A stretch of 64,000 nucleotides of DNA, from contig JBNKFV010000015.1 in assembly GCA_050289485.1 (NCBI GenBank), positions 62,001 through 126,000 of the forward strand, given 5' to 3'. Shown here in pieces: positions 52,730 to 61,146 of the stretch. This stretch comes from JBNKFV01 sp050289485. Lineage in GTDB: Bacteria > Pseudomonadota > Gammaproteobacteria > Pseudomonadales > Cellvibrionaceae. The notes under the pieces were generated by a model. It was not told the origin of the DNA, did no database searches, and was given only the letters and a program-made list of their open reading frames with translations. A program made the translations under genes and the position numbers. Within the stretch, counting starts at the first letter, position 1, and every line of letters begins with the position of its first letter.

Positions 52730-53119
52730 CTAACAAAATGCATCGGGAATCCAGTGGATGTCATAGGCTGGCACTTTATCACCGGGAGTGAGAGTGACAC
52801 TGATAACGTCGAAGCGACAGCTTACGGTATTGAGTAGTTGCTTTTTTTGCAGGTAGTGCATGGCACTGTGAATGATTTTTTTCTGTTTTTGACTGCTGAC
52901 TGATTCGGCACCGGAGCCGTACCGGCTTTGAGTGCGGTAGCGTACTTCAACAAACACCAGTGTTTGATTGTCTTTAGCGATAATATCGATTTCACCGTAC
53001 CGACAACTAACATTAGTGTCGACTATCTTGAGCTTTTCCTTTCTCAGGTAGTTTACCGCGGCTTGCTCAGCGGCGTCGCCACGCCGCTGAGCAAGCGTTC
53101 GGGGTTTTGCCCACTTCAT
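52730..53119 (-). CDS. yraN: YraN family (UPF0102) nuclease-like protein
   Basis: This 129-residue protein belongs to UPF0102, a restriction-endonuclease-like fold of unknown role. Seen are the helix RRGDAAEQAAVNYLRK and the core acidic motif RYGEIDIIAKDNQTLVFVEVRYR (Glu/Asp in GEIDII and Glu in VFVEVRYR), placed as in PD-(D/E)xK nucleases. The codons for LAQRRGDAAEQA form a perfect 16-bp inverted repeat, described separately. The gene lies between lpoA and diaA on the minus strand, as in E. coli. Confidence 0.93.
   Translation of the reverse strand: MKWAKPRTLAQRRGDAAEQAAVNYLRKEKLKIVDTNVSCRYGEIDIIAKDNQTLVFVEVRYRTQSRYGSGAESVSSQKQKKIIHSAMHYLQKKQLLNTVSCRFDVISVTLTPGDKVPAYDIHWIPDAFC
53061..53096. 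repeat. Perfect 16-bp inverted repeat inside the start of yraN
   Basis: The arms 53061-53076 and 53081-53096 are exactly complementary over 16 bases with a 4-base loop (CGCC). In the yraN mRNA this would be a very stable GC-rich hairpin beginning about 24 bases downstream of the start codon. Its stem covers the conserved Gly-Asp-Ala-Ala-Glu helix. Confidence 0.9.
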
Positions 53120-53155
53120 GTTGGTATTCTTTCCTGAATCATTAGCTATTTATAT

Positions 53156-55048
53156 TTATTGTTGTGACACTACCATTGGCATAGGGCGAGCAACCCCGCC
53201 AATAATCTGTGCCCACACCTGTTCGCGGTGTATTTTCCGGTCGTTGGTCAAATGTAGAGCCCCTGTTGTTCCGTACAAACGGGTTTCGGGGATGGCCTGT
53301 AGTTGCTTCAGGCGCGGGTATAACTGAAATACATCTGCGCCGAGTGCGTATAGTCCCTGGTATTCAGGCTTAGCTTGGGCAAATTTGTCTATGGCCTGTT
53401 TGACGGGTTTTGCCTGTCCAAAAAACCAGGGCAGGGTATTAAAGCGAATGCCGTTAATATCGCGATCGGCCGAGGGGTCGGATACCCCGGCGTAAACATG
53501 ACTGGTAGCATAAACGGGAATATCTCCCGCATAGTAGAATGCCAACATGGGTTTAAGCTGACGAGCTTCACTGGGCCGGGCCAGTAGGAATATCATATCG
53601 ATATCCTGGCGGCGGCGAGGTTCGTATTCAAATGGATAGCCAGGTCCAAAAAGAGCTCGCAGGTCGCGCGCACGCTGCTGGCTATCGGTGACGCCAACGT
53701 TGTTTTTTATGGTCTGAGAAAATTCTCGTTGGTCAGAAAACAGTGCCTGACTAACCACTGTGCCACCGTAGCTTTCCCAGCGCTCACGAAATGCCTGTAC
53801 GGTACGTTCGCCCCAGGCAGTGCGGGGGGCGATAATCATAGCTTTCCTGTGAGTGTCGAGCCAAGCTCGTTGCGCCACCTGTTCAGCTTCGTCATCGGCA
53901 GAGAGACCAAACTGGTACAAATTGTCAGCGTAAACCGTTTCAGCAGGCTTTGTATTGGGCTGGGTGGTTGTGTTCACTGCTTGAATATCAATGTAGTTCA
54001 GGGCAATGGTGGGCACCGGCAACTGTGTTCGAAAATTCAAGTCTGCCACTTTGGCTTTATCCAGTGGGCCAACTACCAAATTTGCGCCTGCTGCTACCGC
54101 TTGATCATAAACCTCATTAATATCGCGGTCGGTAGTGTCGTATACCTCCACAATGGGTGTGGTATGGTTTCTGCCGAGAGAGTCGTAGTAAGAGGCCATA
54201 AAGCCGTCTCGAATTGCTTTTCCTGCTTCGGCAAGGGGGCCGGTAACCGGCAGTAACAGAGCGATATTCTGTGGACGTTCGGCGATTAGCTCGTTTAGTA
54301 GTTTCAAGTCTTCTGGCAATGACCGACTGGCAGGGTGCTGTGGCCATTGGCGTTGCCAGTTGTGCACCTGTTGTAATTGCTCGTTCAGATCAGTCTGGGT
54401 ATTTTTGCTGAGTTTCGCCAAACTGTACCAGCCTCGTAACGTCTGGTTAGCCTCTGTTTGACTCAGCTCACTGAGTTGGCTGTCGGGTAGCGACATGAGA
54501 GTGCGCCAGAGGGCTTCGCGATTTTCGTATTCTGCCTGGCTATCGACGAGTATTGGGTCCAGAGAAAGGCGTTCTTTGATGCTGTCTATGGCTTCTCCCA
54601 GTGCGGCAAACACACGGGCCCGTCGTTCACGGATAAGGGTTTCCTGCGCGGCATCTACGTTGTGCCAGTTTTGCTCAAGCCGTGGGTTCGATAGAATGCG
54701 CTGCGCTAAAAACATGCTGTCGTCGGCCAGGGCTATTTCGCTGAACAACAGCACATAATTGATATAGTCTGCATCTGCCAGCCTAGAGGGTTGCAAATCG
54801 GCGAGAAGGTTTCGCGCCCATGCAGCGTCGCCCTGATGGTACAGTGCATTGGCTGCTTGCAGGTAGAGCTGTTCACGGCGGGGAGATTCACTGTCTCTAG
54901 CCTGCTTTAAGACACTTTGCACATTGATTTGGGTAAACTCGGCGTTTTTGTCGGTACTTTGGTGTTTTACGGGCTCTGTGCCGCAGGCAGCCAGAAACAG
55001 TGACAAGGTTAAAACAGTAACACTTGTAGAAAAACGAAAATTTGGCAT
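53156..55048 (-). CDS. lpoA: Penicillin-binding protein activator LpoA
   Basis: LpoA is an outer-membrane lipoprotein that reaches through the periplasm to activate PBP1a. The 630-residue precursor has a signal peptide and lipobox (LFLAACGTEP, lipidated Cys near 22), a helical TPR-like N-terminal domain (about 35-250) and a C-terminal periplasmic-binding-protein-like domain (about 255-610), recognisable by IALLLPVTGPLAEAGKAIRDGF (seen as ALLLPVTGPLAEAGKAIRDG) and VVGPLDKAKVADL. It heads the lpoA-yraN-diaA-dolP run and is divergent from rsmI. Confidence 0.93.
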   Translation of the reverse strand: MPNFRFSTSVTVLTLSLFLAACGTEPVKHQSTDKNAEFTQINVQSVLKQARDSESPRREQLYLQAANALYHQGDAAWARNLLADLQPSRLADADYINYVLLFSEIALADDSMFLAQRILSNPRLEQNWHNVDAAQETLIRERRARVFAALGEAIDSIKERLSLDPILVDSQAEYENREALWRTLMSLPDSQLSELSQTEANQTLRGWYSLAKLSKNTQTDLNEQLQQVHNWQRQWPQHPASRSLPEDLKLLNELIAERPQNIALLLPVTGPLAEAGKAIRDGFMASYYDSLGRNHTTPIVEVYDTTDRDINEVYDQAVAAGANLVVGPLDKAKVADLNFRTQLPVPTIALNYIDIQAVNTTTQPNTKPAETVYADNLYQFGLSADDEAEQVAQRAWLDTHRKAMIIAPRTAWGERTVQAFRERWESYGGTVVSQALFSDQREFSQTIKNNVGVTDSQQRARDLRALFGPGYPFEYEPRRRQDIDMIFLLARPSEARQLKPMLAFYYAGDIPVYATSHVYAGVSDPSADRDINGIRFNTLPWFFGQAKPVKQAIDKFAQAKPEYQGLYALGADVFQLYPRLKQLQAIPETRLYGTTGALHLTNDRKIHREQVWAQIIGGVARPMPMVVSQQ

Positions 55049-55142
55049 GAATAATCAGTCCTTAGATACTGATATGGTTAGCAGCAGTTAGTCTTACGGT
55101 GCGGCCTGGTGCAGGATTCATTCTACAGAGGATGACAAAACT

Positions 55143-55988
55143 ATGAGTAACCCAGCGCTGTATATAGTTCCAACACCCATCGGTAATTTGGCCGATATGG
55201 TACCGCGAGCGATAGAGGTACTACAAACGGTGCAGGTGATTGCTGCAGAAGATACACGGCATACTGCGAAGTTGTTGGCACATTTTGGCATTCACACGCC
55301 AATGATTGCCTACCATGATCATAGTGATAACGCTAAAACGTCAGCGATTGTTTCCCGTCTTCAGGCTGGCGAAAGTGTTGCTTTGGTGTCGGATGCAGGC
55401 ACACCACTCATTTCTGATCCTGGTTACGGATTGGTGCGAGAGGCGAGGGCGCAAGGGATCTCTGTTGTGCCCATTCCAGGACCTTGTGCCATCATTACAG
55501 CGCTCAGTGCTGCTGGCTTGCCGTCGGATCGCTTTACCTTTGAGGGCTTTTTGCCAGCTAAGAAAGGTGCCAGAGAAAAGGCGCTCTCGGCCTTGGTAGA
55601 TATGCCTTATACGTTAGTTTTCTATGAGGCTCCTCATCGAATTCTGGATTCTCTTGTTAGCATGCAGGATGTGTTTGGAGCTGATCGCGAAATAGTCGTG
55701 GCGCGGGAGCTCACCAAAACATTTGAAACCTTTCTTGCTGGCACTATCGCAGATGTTGTTGTGAGGGTTCAGGCGGACTCCAATCAGCAGCGCGGTGAGT
55801 TTGTGGTTATGGTGAGGGGTAAGCGCGAACGCCAGGCTACCGATATGGATGCAGAAGCGGGACGGGTAATGAAAATTCTTGCCACAGAGTTACCCCTCAA
55901 ACAGGCATCGCAATTGGCGGCAGAAATAACAGGGGTTAAGCGCAAGGCGCTCTATCAGTGGATGTTGGATCAACAAACGAATCGCTAA
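55143..55988 (+). CDS. rsmI: 16S rRNA (cytidine(1402)-2'-O)-methyltransferase
   Basis: RsmI methylates the 2'-OH of C1402 in the 16S rRNA decoding centre with S-adenosylmethionine. The 281-residue protein belongs to the tetrapyrrole-methylase fold. Seen are LYIVPTPIGNLADM at the start, AEDTRHTAKLL, the SDAGTPLISDPG binding loop, FEGFLPAKKG and FYEAPHRI. It is divergent from lpoA and lies upstream of the RNase P RNA gene, the usual neighbourhood. Confidence 0.97.
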   Translation: MSNPALYIVPTPIGNLADMVPRAIEVLQTVQVIAAEDTRHTAKLLAHFGIHTPMIAYHDHSDNAKTSAIVSRLQAGESVALVSDAGTPLISDPGYGLVREARAQGISVVPIPGPCAIITALSAAGLPSDRFTFEGFLPAKKGAREKALSALVDMPYTLVFYEAPHRILDSLVSMQDVFGADREIVVARELTKTFETFLAGTIADVVVRVQADSNQQRGEFVVMVRGKRERQATDMDAEAGRVMKILATELPLKQASQLAAEITGVKRKALYQWMLDQQTNR

Positions 55989-56056
55989 ATGGTTAGTTTG
56001 CTCTGATAAAGGTTATTGAAAGATTGTTTTTTTGGTTGCGTAACGTTAGTCTGCGC

Positions 56057-56408
56057 GCAAGTTGGCCAGGCAGTCGCTCTCATGTATTTGAGGGAGGAAA
56101 GTCCGGGCTCCATAGGGTAGAACGCCAGGTAACGCCTGGGGGGCGCGAGCCTACGGAAAGTGCAACAGAAAGGAAACCGCCTAAGCAATCGTTAGATTGC
56201 CGGTAAGGGTGAAATGGTGCGGTAAGAGCGCACCGCGCAGCTGGCAACAGTCTGTGGCGATGGTAAACCCCGTTCGGAGCAAGACCAAATAGGCCCTCAA
56301 TGGCGTGACCCGCGCTGAGGGCGGGTAGGTTGCTTGAGGCTTATGGTGACATAAGTCCCAGATGAATGACTGTCCGCGACAGAACCCGGCTTATCGGCTG
56401 ACTTACTT
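56057..56408 (+). ncRNA. rnpB: RNase P RNA, bacterial class A
   Basis: This is the catalytic RNA of RNase P, which trims tRNA 5' leaders. The 5' part has CCAGGCAGTCGC and the universal GAGGAAAGTCCGGGCTCC; the 3' part has AGAACCCGGCTTATCGG. Terminal bases AAGTTGGC near the 5' end pair with GCTGACTT (56397-56404) to form helix P1. Length of about 350 bases is in the normal range. Ends are approximate by a few bases. An intrinsic terminator follows directly. It lies between rsmI and the mraZ cluster, as in pseudomonads. Confidence 0.95.
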
Positions 56409-56419
56409 TGTTCCAATAA

Positions 56420-56450
56420 AAAAGGCTCCTTTTGGAGCCTTTTTTATTTT
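56420..56450 (+). terminator. Rho-independent terminator of rnpB
   Basis: A stem AAAAGGCTCC / GGAGCCTTTT with a TTTT loop is followed by a long T-run. It lies just before the end of the convergent PEP-CTERM gene and has A-runs on the left, so it may serve both genes. Confidence 0.88.
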
Positions 56451-56465
56451 GTTTTTAGCGAATGC

Positions 56466-57062
56466 TTAGGCTTGTTTCTGGCGGCGGCGAGCGGCGCCTA
56501 AACTAATCAGGCCCAAACCAAATAGTGCCAGTGTGGCAGGTTCAGATACTGGGGTGGATTCTTTTACCCAAAAGCTGAAGTGTGACAAAGCGCTCAGGCG
56601 ATTGTTCTTTGAGCTTTTCCACCAGTCACCGCTTACATCCCAGTCTCCGCTGCTGAAGTTAACGTTCAGCTCATACGCTGCGGCACGATTACCAGCCTTC
56701 AGTACTGCAAGCACATCACCTTGAGCATAACCGAGTGCTGCCCAGTTGAGATCAATATTCCAGGTGCCGGAAGTGCTCCCTTGACCCGTGACAGTCAGGT
56801 TGAAGTTGCCTGCCGCCCAGCCGTCGGCTTCTGTCTTAGACAGCAAACTCCATCCTGTGCCGAAAACACTGGTAAGTTCGGGGTTGTCAAAAATTGTGTT
56901 TACGCCATGGTCGTTGCCTGGGTCAAAAACACCAGCGCAAGATGTAGATGTGGTCAGGTCATTGAGTGAACAGCTGGTTACCACGTAAGCTGAGCTTACT
57001 GCGCTGACAAGCATAAATGCTGTTGCGCAAAGGGCGTTTTGAAGAGTCTGCCGGATAGTCAT
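56466..57062 (-). CDS. PEP-CTERM sorting domain protein
   Basis: The 198-residue precursor has a signal peptide (MTIRQTLQNALCATAFMLVS, cleavage near VSSA). A beta-rich, Gly/Asn/Trp-rich exported domain (about 28-170) follows, with four Cys near its start. The C-terminus is the PEP-CTERM tripartite tail: SEPATLALFGLGLISLG, then ARRRQKQA. Such tails are recognised by exosortase EpsH/XrtA-type enzymes, usually linked to exopolysaccharide. No exosortase is in the window. ATG 57062 is chosen; ATG 57077 would add METSK before it. The central domain is unrecognised; the fold resembles surface or adhesin-like domains. It sits as a single gene between rnpB and mraZ, adjoining regions that are usually contiguous, so it looks like an insertion. 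Confidence 0.88.
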   Translation of the reverse strand: MTIRQTLQNALCATAFMLVSAVSSAYVVTSCSLNDLTTSTSCAGVFDPGNDHGVNTIFDNPELTSVFGTGWSLLSKTEADGWAAGNFNLTVTGQGSTSGTWNIDLNWAALGYAQGDVLAVLKAGNRAAAYELNVNFSSGDWDVSGDWWKSSKNNRLSALSHFSFWVKESTPVSEPATLALFGLGLISLGAARRRQKQA

Positions 57063-57452
57063 TTTGCTGGTTTCCATTGGTGGTGCAATCTAATATTGGT
57101 AATAATTAAAGCGAGTATTGTGCCATGCTTAAAAACTCTATTTTATTCAATGGGTTGTGTGTTTTGGGGAAAGCTTTTTGGAGTCTGTTGTAAAGTATTT
57201 CGACGCGAATATCATCTTTTTAAGCTTGGCGCCTAAATACAGTGTAATAATGCTCGACACTTGCGGTCGCGGTACCATTTTCTGCCCCTAAAATCCTTTA
57301 ACTTAATAAGTTACTTTAAGTTTGCCGCTTACCTTTTTGAATAATAGCTTTTTTCTTTATTCATAAAATTTTTCTGCTGCTGTCTGCGGCTTGTTTGAAG
57401 CCTGTATCGGCGAAATTCCTGCATTTTTATCTGATTTTACGCGTCAGTTCGC

Positions 57453-57480
57453 TTGACTTTGCTCTAGTGCAATTTATAGT
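57453..57480 (+). promoter_or_regulatory. Probable sigma-70 promoter of the dcw cluster
   Basis: TTGACT at 57453-57458 and TATAGT at 57475-57480 are separated by 16 bases, close to consensus. The predicted transcription start near 57487 is directly before the MraZ repeats. Confidence 0.7.
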
Positions 57481-57487
57481 GTTCAAA

Positions 57488-57523
57488 TGTGGTGAAAAGT
57501 GGGTTTTTGTGGAATTTTGTGGG
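57488..57523 (+). promoter_or_regulatory. MraZ operator: four GTGG repeats at 10-bp spacing
   Basis: GTGG occurs at 57489, 57499, 57509 and 57519, exactly 10 bases apart, separated by A/T-rich spacers. MraZ is known to bind several such direct repeats upstream of its own gene. Here they begin at the predicted transcription start, so bound MraZ would block early transcription of the division cluster. Confidence 0.85.
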
Positions 57524-57547
57524 GCTGACGCCCCTTTCGGTGAGTAA

Positions 57548-57991
57548 ATGTTTCTCGGAACGAATGCCATCAATATGGACGCCAAGGGGCGTATGGCGAT
57601 CCCGACTCGTATCAGAGACGAGTTGGTGGATTGCTGTGGTGGTCAGATTGTGCTCACAGCCCACACTGAAGAACGTTGCCTTTTGATGTATCCGAAGCCT
57701 CAGTGGGAAGAGCTGGTACCCCAGATTGAGGCCTTGCCCAACATGAATAAGGCGGCCCGGCGGCTGCAGCGGTTGCTGATTGGTTATGCCAACCCGCTGG
57801 AGCTTGATGCCAATGGCCGAATCCTTGTGCCGCCCACACTGCGTGAGTATGCAGGCATGGAAAAACGGCTGATGCTGGTGGGTCAAGGGAAGAAGCTGGA
57901 GCTTTGGAGCGAAGATCGTTGGACTGCCTGGTTGGATCAGGATGACGACGGTGAGTTGTTGCCCGAGGCCATGCAGGCGTTGTCTCTCTAA
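57548..57991 (+). CDS. mraZ: Transcriptional regulator MraZ
   Basis: MraZ is a ring-shaped AbrB-like DNA-binding protein that represses the division/cell-wall cluster. The 147-residue protein has two SpoVT-AbrB domains: FLGTNAINMDAKGRMAIPTRIRDEL (seen as NMDAKGRMAIPTRIRD) and ELDANGRILVPPTLREY, each with the conserved DxxGR basic motif. It is the first gene of mraZ-rsmH-ftsL-ftsI-murE-murF and follows its own operator. Confidence 0.97.
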   Translation: MFLGTNAINMDAKGRMAIPTRIRDELVDCCGGQIVLTAHTEERCLLMYPKPQWEELVPQIEALPNMNKAARRLQRLLIGYANPLELDANGRILVPPTLREYAGMEKRLMLVGQGKKLELWSEDRWTAWLDQDDDGELLPEAMQALSL

Positions 57992-58069
57992 AAATAGCGA
58001 TACTTTTGATGTTTTTTGTGCTGCGACGATGTTGCTGCGCGTGGTGTTTTTATAAATTTTGAGGGTGTC

Positions 58070-58999
58070 ATGACTGACTCGCCACATATTACGGTGCTCT
58101 TGCATGAAGCTGTTGCAGCTCTGGTGGGGGACGACGCTGGTGTGTACGTCGATGGGACTTTCGGGCGCGGTGGGCACAGCCGGGAAATATTAAGCAAGTT
58201 GTCTGGTCAAGGACGTTTGTTGGCAATTGATAAAGACCCTGTGGCCGTGACCTGTGCGGAAACATTGGCAGAAGCCGATGATCGCTTCTGCATTCTGCAT
58301 GGATCGTTTGCACAGTTGCAGCATCGCTTACGCGAGCAGGGCCTGGAAGGGAAAGTAGATGGGGTGTTACTTGATCTGGGGGTTTCTTCCCCGCAGTTAG
58401 ACGAACCCCAGCGCGGCTTTAGTTTTATGCAAGATGGCCCTTTGGATATGCGCATGAATACAGCGGTCGGAGAAACTGCCGCGCAATGGCTGAACCGAGC
58501 CGACGAGCAGGATATTGCCAGGGTGTTGAAAGAGTATGGCGAAGAAAGATATGCCCGGCGTATCGCGGGTGCCATTGTCCAGCATCGGAATGTAGAACCT
58601 TTTGCGACAACAGCGCAGCTGGCAAAAGTTGTGACGGACGCGAATCCGGCGTGGGAAAAGCACAAACATCCAGCAACGCGAGCGTTTCAGGCAATCAGAA
58701 TTTACATCAATAATGAGCTGGGTGATTTGAATGATGTGCTGGAGCAGGCTCTGGCGGTATTGAAACCCGGAGGGCGCTTGGTAGTGATCAGCTTTCACTC
58801 ATTAGAAGACCGGATCGTAAAGCGTTTTATTCGGCGTTGTGAAAAAGGTGACCCTTTGCCGGCAGGGTTGCCGGTTATGGAATCGCAGCTCAACAAGCGT
58901 ATGCGTTCTATGGGTAAGGCGATTAAACCTGGTGAGGCAGAAATTGCCGTCAATGTTCGGTCGCGAAGTGCCGTGATGCGTGTGGCCGAGAAGCTGTGA
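58070..58999 (+). CDS. rsmH: 16S rRNA (cytosine(1402)-N4)-methyltransferase
   Basis: RsmH (MraW) methylates N4 of C1402, the same nucleotide modified on its ribose by RsmI at the other end of this gene group. From ATG 58070 (MTDSPHITVLLHEAV) it has 309 residues; GAGG lies 5 bases before. The SAM-binding start VDGTFGRGGHS, DLGVSSPQLDEPQRGFSF, TRAFQAIRIYINNE and ISFHSLEDRIVKRF are conserved. Its stop overlaps the ftsL start (GTGA). Confidence 0.97.
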   Translation: MTDSPHITVLLHEAVAALVGDDAGVYVDGTFGRGGHSREILSKLSGQGRLLAIDKDPVAVTCAETLAEADDRFCILHGSFAQLQHRLREQGLEGKVDGVLLDLGVSSPQLDEPQRGFSFMQDGPLDMRMNTAVGETAAQWLNRADEQDIARVLKEYGEERYARRIAGAIVQHRNVEPFATTAQLAKVVTDANPAWEKHKHPATRAFQAIRIYINNELGDLNDVLEQALAVLKPGGRLVVISFHSLEDRIVKRFIRRCEKGDPLPAGLPVMESQLNKRMRSMGKAIKPGEAEIAVNVRSRSAVMRVAEKL

Positions 59000-59319
59000 T
59001 TTCGGTTGTTGAATCATTGGGCAGGCAGCGCCTGCGCAGGCTCTGGAAAAAAGTTGCGCTGAGTTTGTTGGTCGGTGGGTTGTGGCTGGCGGTTGTAGTG
59101 TCGGCATTAGCGGTGGTCAATGTGACTCAGCATTCACGCAAGCTGGTCAATGAACTGGAAGTATTGCGTAGAGAGCAGGCGTCTCTGGAGGTAACAGGGG
59201 GGCAATACCTGTTGGAACAAAGTGCATGGTCTGCTTATAGCCGGATTGAAAATCTGGCAGAGACAAAATTGAAAATGAAAGTGCCTGCTGCCAACGATGT
59301 TGTCCTTGTTGTGCAGTAA
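58996..59319 (+). CDS. ftsL: Cell division protein FtsL
   Basis: FtsL is a bitopic divisome protein that, with FtsB and FtsQ, activates septal FtsWI. The 107-residue protein has a basic cytoplasmic start (about 8-20, GRQRLRRLWKK), one membrane helix (about 22-42) and a periplasmic coiled coil (about 48-90, KLVNELEVLRREQASLE). It starts at GTG with a 4-base overlap with rsmH. Confidence 0.9.
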   Translation: MISVVESLGRQRLRRLWKKVALSLLVGGLWLAVVVSALAVVNVTQHSRKLVNELEVLRREQASLEVTGGQYLLEQSAWSAYSRIENLAETKLKMKVPAANDVVLVVQ

Positions 59320-59358
59320 AAATAACAAACATTGAATTCTTAATATCAGGGGATGTAC

Positions 59359-61146
59359 ATGTCGCCCAATGGCGCCAAAAAACGACGTAGGGGTGTAACA
59401 CCGCAACCACAGGTTGTTGCGTGTTTGCCTGCGCGCTGGCGCCTGTATGCGGTGGTGGGCGCTATTGTGCTCTTTTTACTGGCATTGATTTCTCAAGTAG
59501 CGGCGTTGCAGATTTTGCCGACTGAAGAAAAAGGCTATGAATTTTTACAGCAGCAAGGCACTTCTCGCAGTGTGCGCGAAGTTAAAATCAATGCCTATCG
59601 TGGTGTGATTACTGACCGTAATGGTGAGCCGCTCGCGGTTAGCTCGCCGGTTACTTCTATTTGGTTCAATCCTCAAGAAATTGATCTTTCCGAACCCGGT
59701 TGGAAAACCGTTATGAAAGAGCTCGGGTTGTCGAAAAAAGAATTAAGTGCACGGGTTCTTAAATATCGTGGGCGCAACTTCGCCTATTTGCAGCGCCATA
59801 TGACACCGGCCGACGCGGATAGAATTTTGTCGCTCAAGCTTTCCGGTGTAAATGAAGAGCAGGAATATCGTCGTTTTTATCCCGCCGGGGAGGTGACTGC
59901 TCATCTCGTTGGCATTACGGATATCGACGATCATGGCCAGGAAGGAATGGAGCTGGCCTATGACGAGTTTCTTACGGGCGAGCCCGGTATTAAACGCGTT
60001 GTAAAAGATTTAAAAGGTCGTGTTGTACGTGAGGCCGGTTTGGTGAAGGCTGCGGTATCCGGCAACGACCTGATGCTGAGCATTGATTTACGTTTGCAAT
60101 ATTTGGCGTACCGCGAGCTTAAAGCGGCGGTAACACGTTTTGCTGCGCACTCTGGTACGGCAGTTATTCTCGACGTGCATACCGGGGAAGTGTTGGCGAT
60201 GGTTAATCAGCCGTCTTACAACCCAAATGATCGTACCGACATTAAAGGGAGCGCGCTGCGTAATCGGGCGCTGACTGATGTGTTTGAGCCCGGTTCTACC
60301 ATGAAACCACTGACGGTTTTGGCAGCGTTGGAGAGTGGGCGTTTCAAACCCCATACGCAAATTGATACATCGCCCGGTTATATCCACCTAAACGGTAAAA
60401 CCCTGTTAGACCCAGTAAATTACGGTGTGATGGATGTTACCAAGGTTATTACCAAATCCAGTCAGGTGGGTATCAGCAAAATTGCACTTAAATTAGAGCC
60501 TGACTGGGTACGTGACATGTACTACCGAATGGGTTTTGGTCAAAGTACCGGTACGGGTTTCCCTGGCGAAAGCGTGGGGTTGTTGCCGGTATACAGTAAG
60601 TGGCAGCCCATTATGCGTGCTGCTTATGCCTTTGGGCATGGCTTGAACGTGACTGCTTTGCAGTTGGCGCAAGCCTATGGCGTTTTGGCTCAGCATGGCC
60701 AGAAGCGTCCTGTGTCGTTACTTAAACTGGATCAGGTTGGGGAAGCAGAGCAAGTTGTGGATGCACGCTATGTAGACCAAGTGCATGAAATGCTGAAAAC
60801 CGTGACCCAAAAAGGTGGCACGGCAACGCGCGCCAATATTCCTGTTTACGAAGCTGCAGGTAAAACAGGTACTGTGCACTTAGTGGGTGATTCGGGTTAT
60901 GCCGACAGCCGCTATATGGCCTTGTTTGCTGGAATGGCTCCAGCAGATGACCCTTCCATCGTTGTCGTCGTTGCCGTTAATGAGCCGGAAAATGGCAGGT
61001 ATTATGGTGGTGAAGTTGCGGCCCCGGTGTTTGCCAATATAGCCGAAGGGGCATTAAAGCTCATGTCTGTGCCGCCGCCTGTGCCAAGGCAAACTACTGC
61101 CCAGCAAGGCGACAAATCCAATACTCAAAAGGAGCCGCTGATATGA
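59359..61146 (+). CDS. ftsI: Septal peptidoglycan transpeptidase FtsI (PBP3)
   Basis: FtsI cross-links septal peptidoglycan and is the target of aztreonam-type beta-lactams. I take ATG 59359 because AGGGG ends six bases before it, giving 595 residues; ATG 59353 touches that sequence directly. One N-terminal membrane helix (about 30-49) is followed by the non-catalytic PBP dimerisation domain (about 72-215) and the transpeptidase domain. The catalytic SxxK is STMK at 313-316 (EPGSTMKPL) and the third motif is KTG at 502-504. The second motif, usually SSN in PBP3, reads SSQ (367-369). The tail is Pro/Gln-rich. Its stop overlaps the murE ATG. Confidence 0.97.
   Translation: MSPNGAKKRRRGVTPQPQVVACLPARWRLYAVVGAIVLFLLALISQVAALQILPTEEKGYEFLQQQGTSRSVREVKINAYRGVITDRNGEPLAVSSPVTSIWFNPQEIDLSEPGWKTVMKELGLSKKELSARVLKYRGRNFAYLQRHMTPADADRILSLKLSGVNEEQEYRRFYPAGEVTAHLVGITDIDDHGQEGMELAYDEFLTGEPGIKRVVKDLKGRVVREAGLVKAAVSGNDLMLSIDLRLQYLAYRELKAAVTRFAAHSGTAVILDVHTGEVLAMVNQPSYNPNDRTDIKGSALRNRALTDVFEPGSTMKPLTVLAALESGRFKPHTQIDTSPGYIHLNGKTLLDPVNYGVMDVTKVITKSSQVGISKIALKLEPDWVRDMYYRMGFGQSTGTGFPGESVGLLPVYSKWQPIMRAAYAFGHGLNVTALQLAQAYGVLAQHGQKRPVSLLKLDQVGEAEQVVDARYVDQVHEMLKTVTQKGGTATRANIPVYEAAGKTGTVHLVGDSGYADSRYMALFAGMAPADDPSIVVVVAVNEPENGRYYGGEVAAPVFANIAEGALKLMSVPPPVPRQTTAQQGDKSNTQKEPLI

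Larger units (their letters stand above)
57063..57547. other. Intergenic region between the PEP-CTERM gene and mraZ
   Basis: About 485 bases without a supportable gene. The left half is AT-rich and should hold the PEP-CTERM promoter; a small palindrome AACTTAATAAGTT lies at 57300-57312. The right end holds the mraZ promoter and MraZ operator listed separately. Confidence 0.5.
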
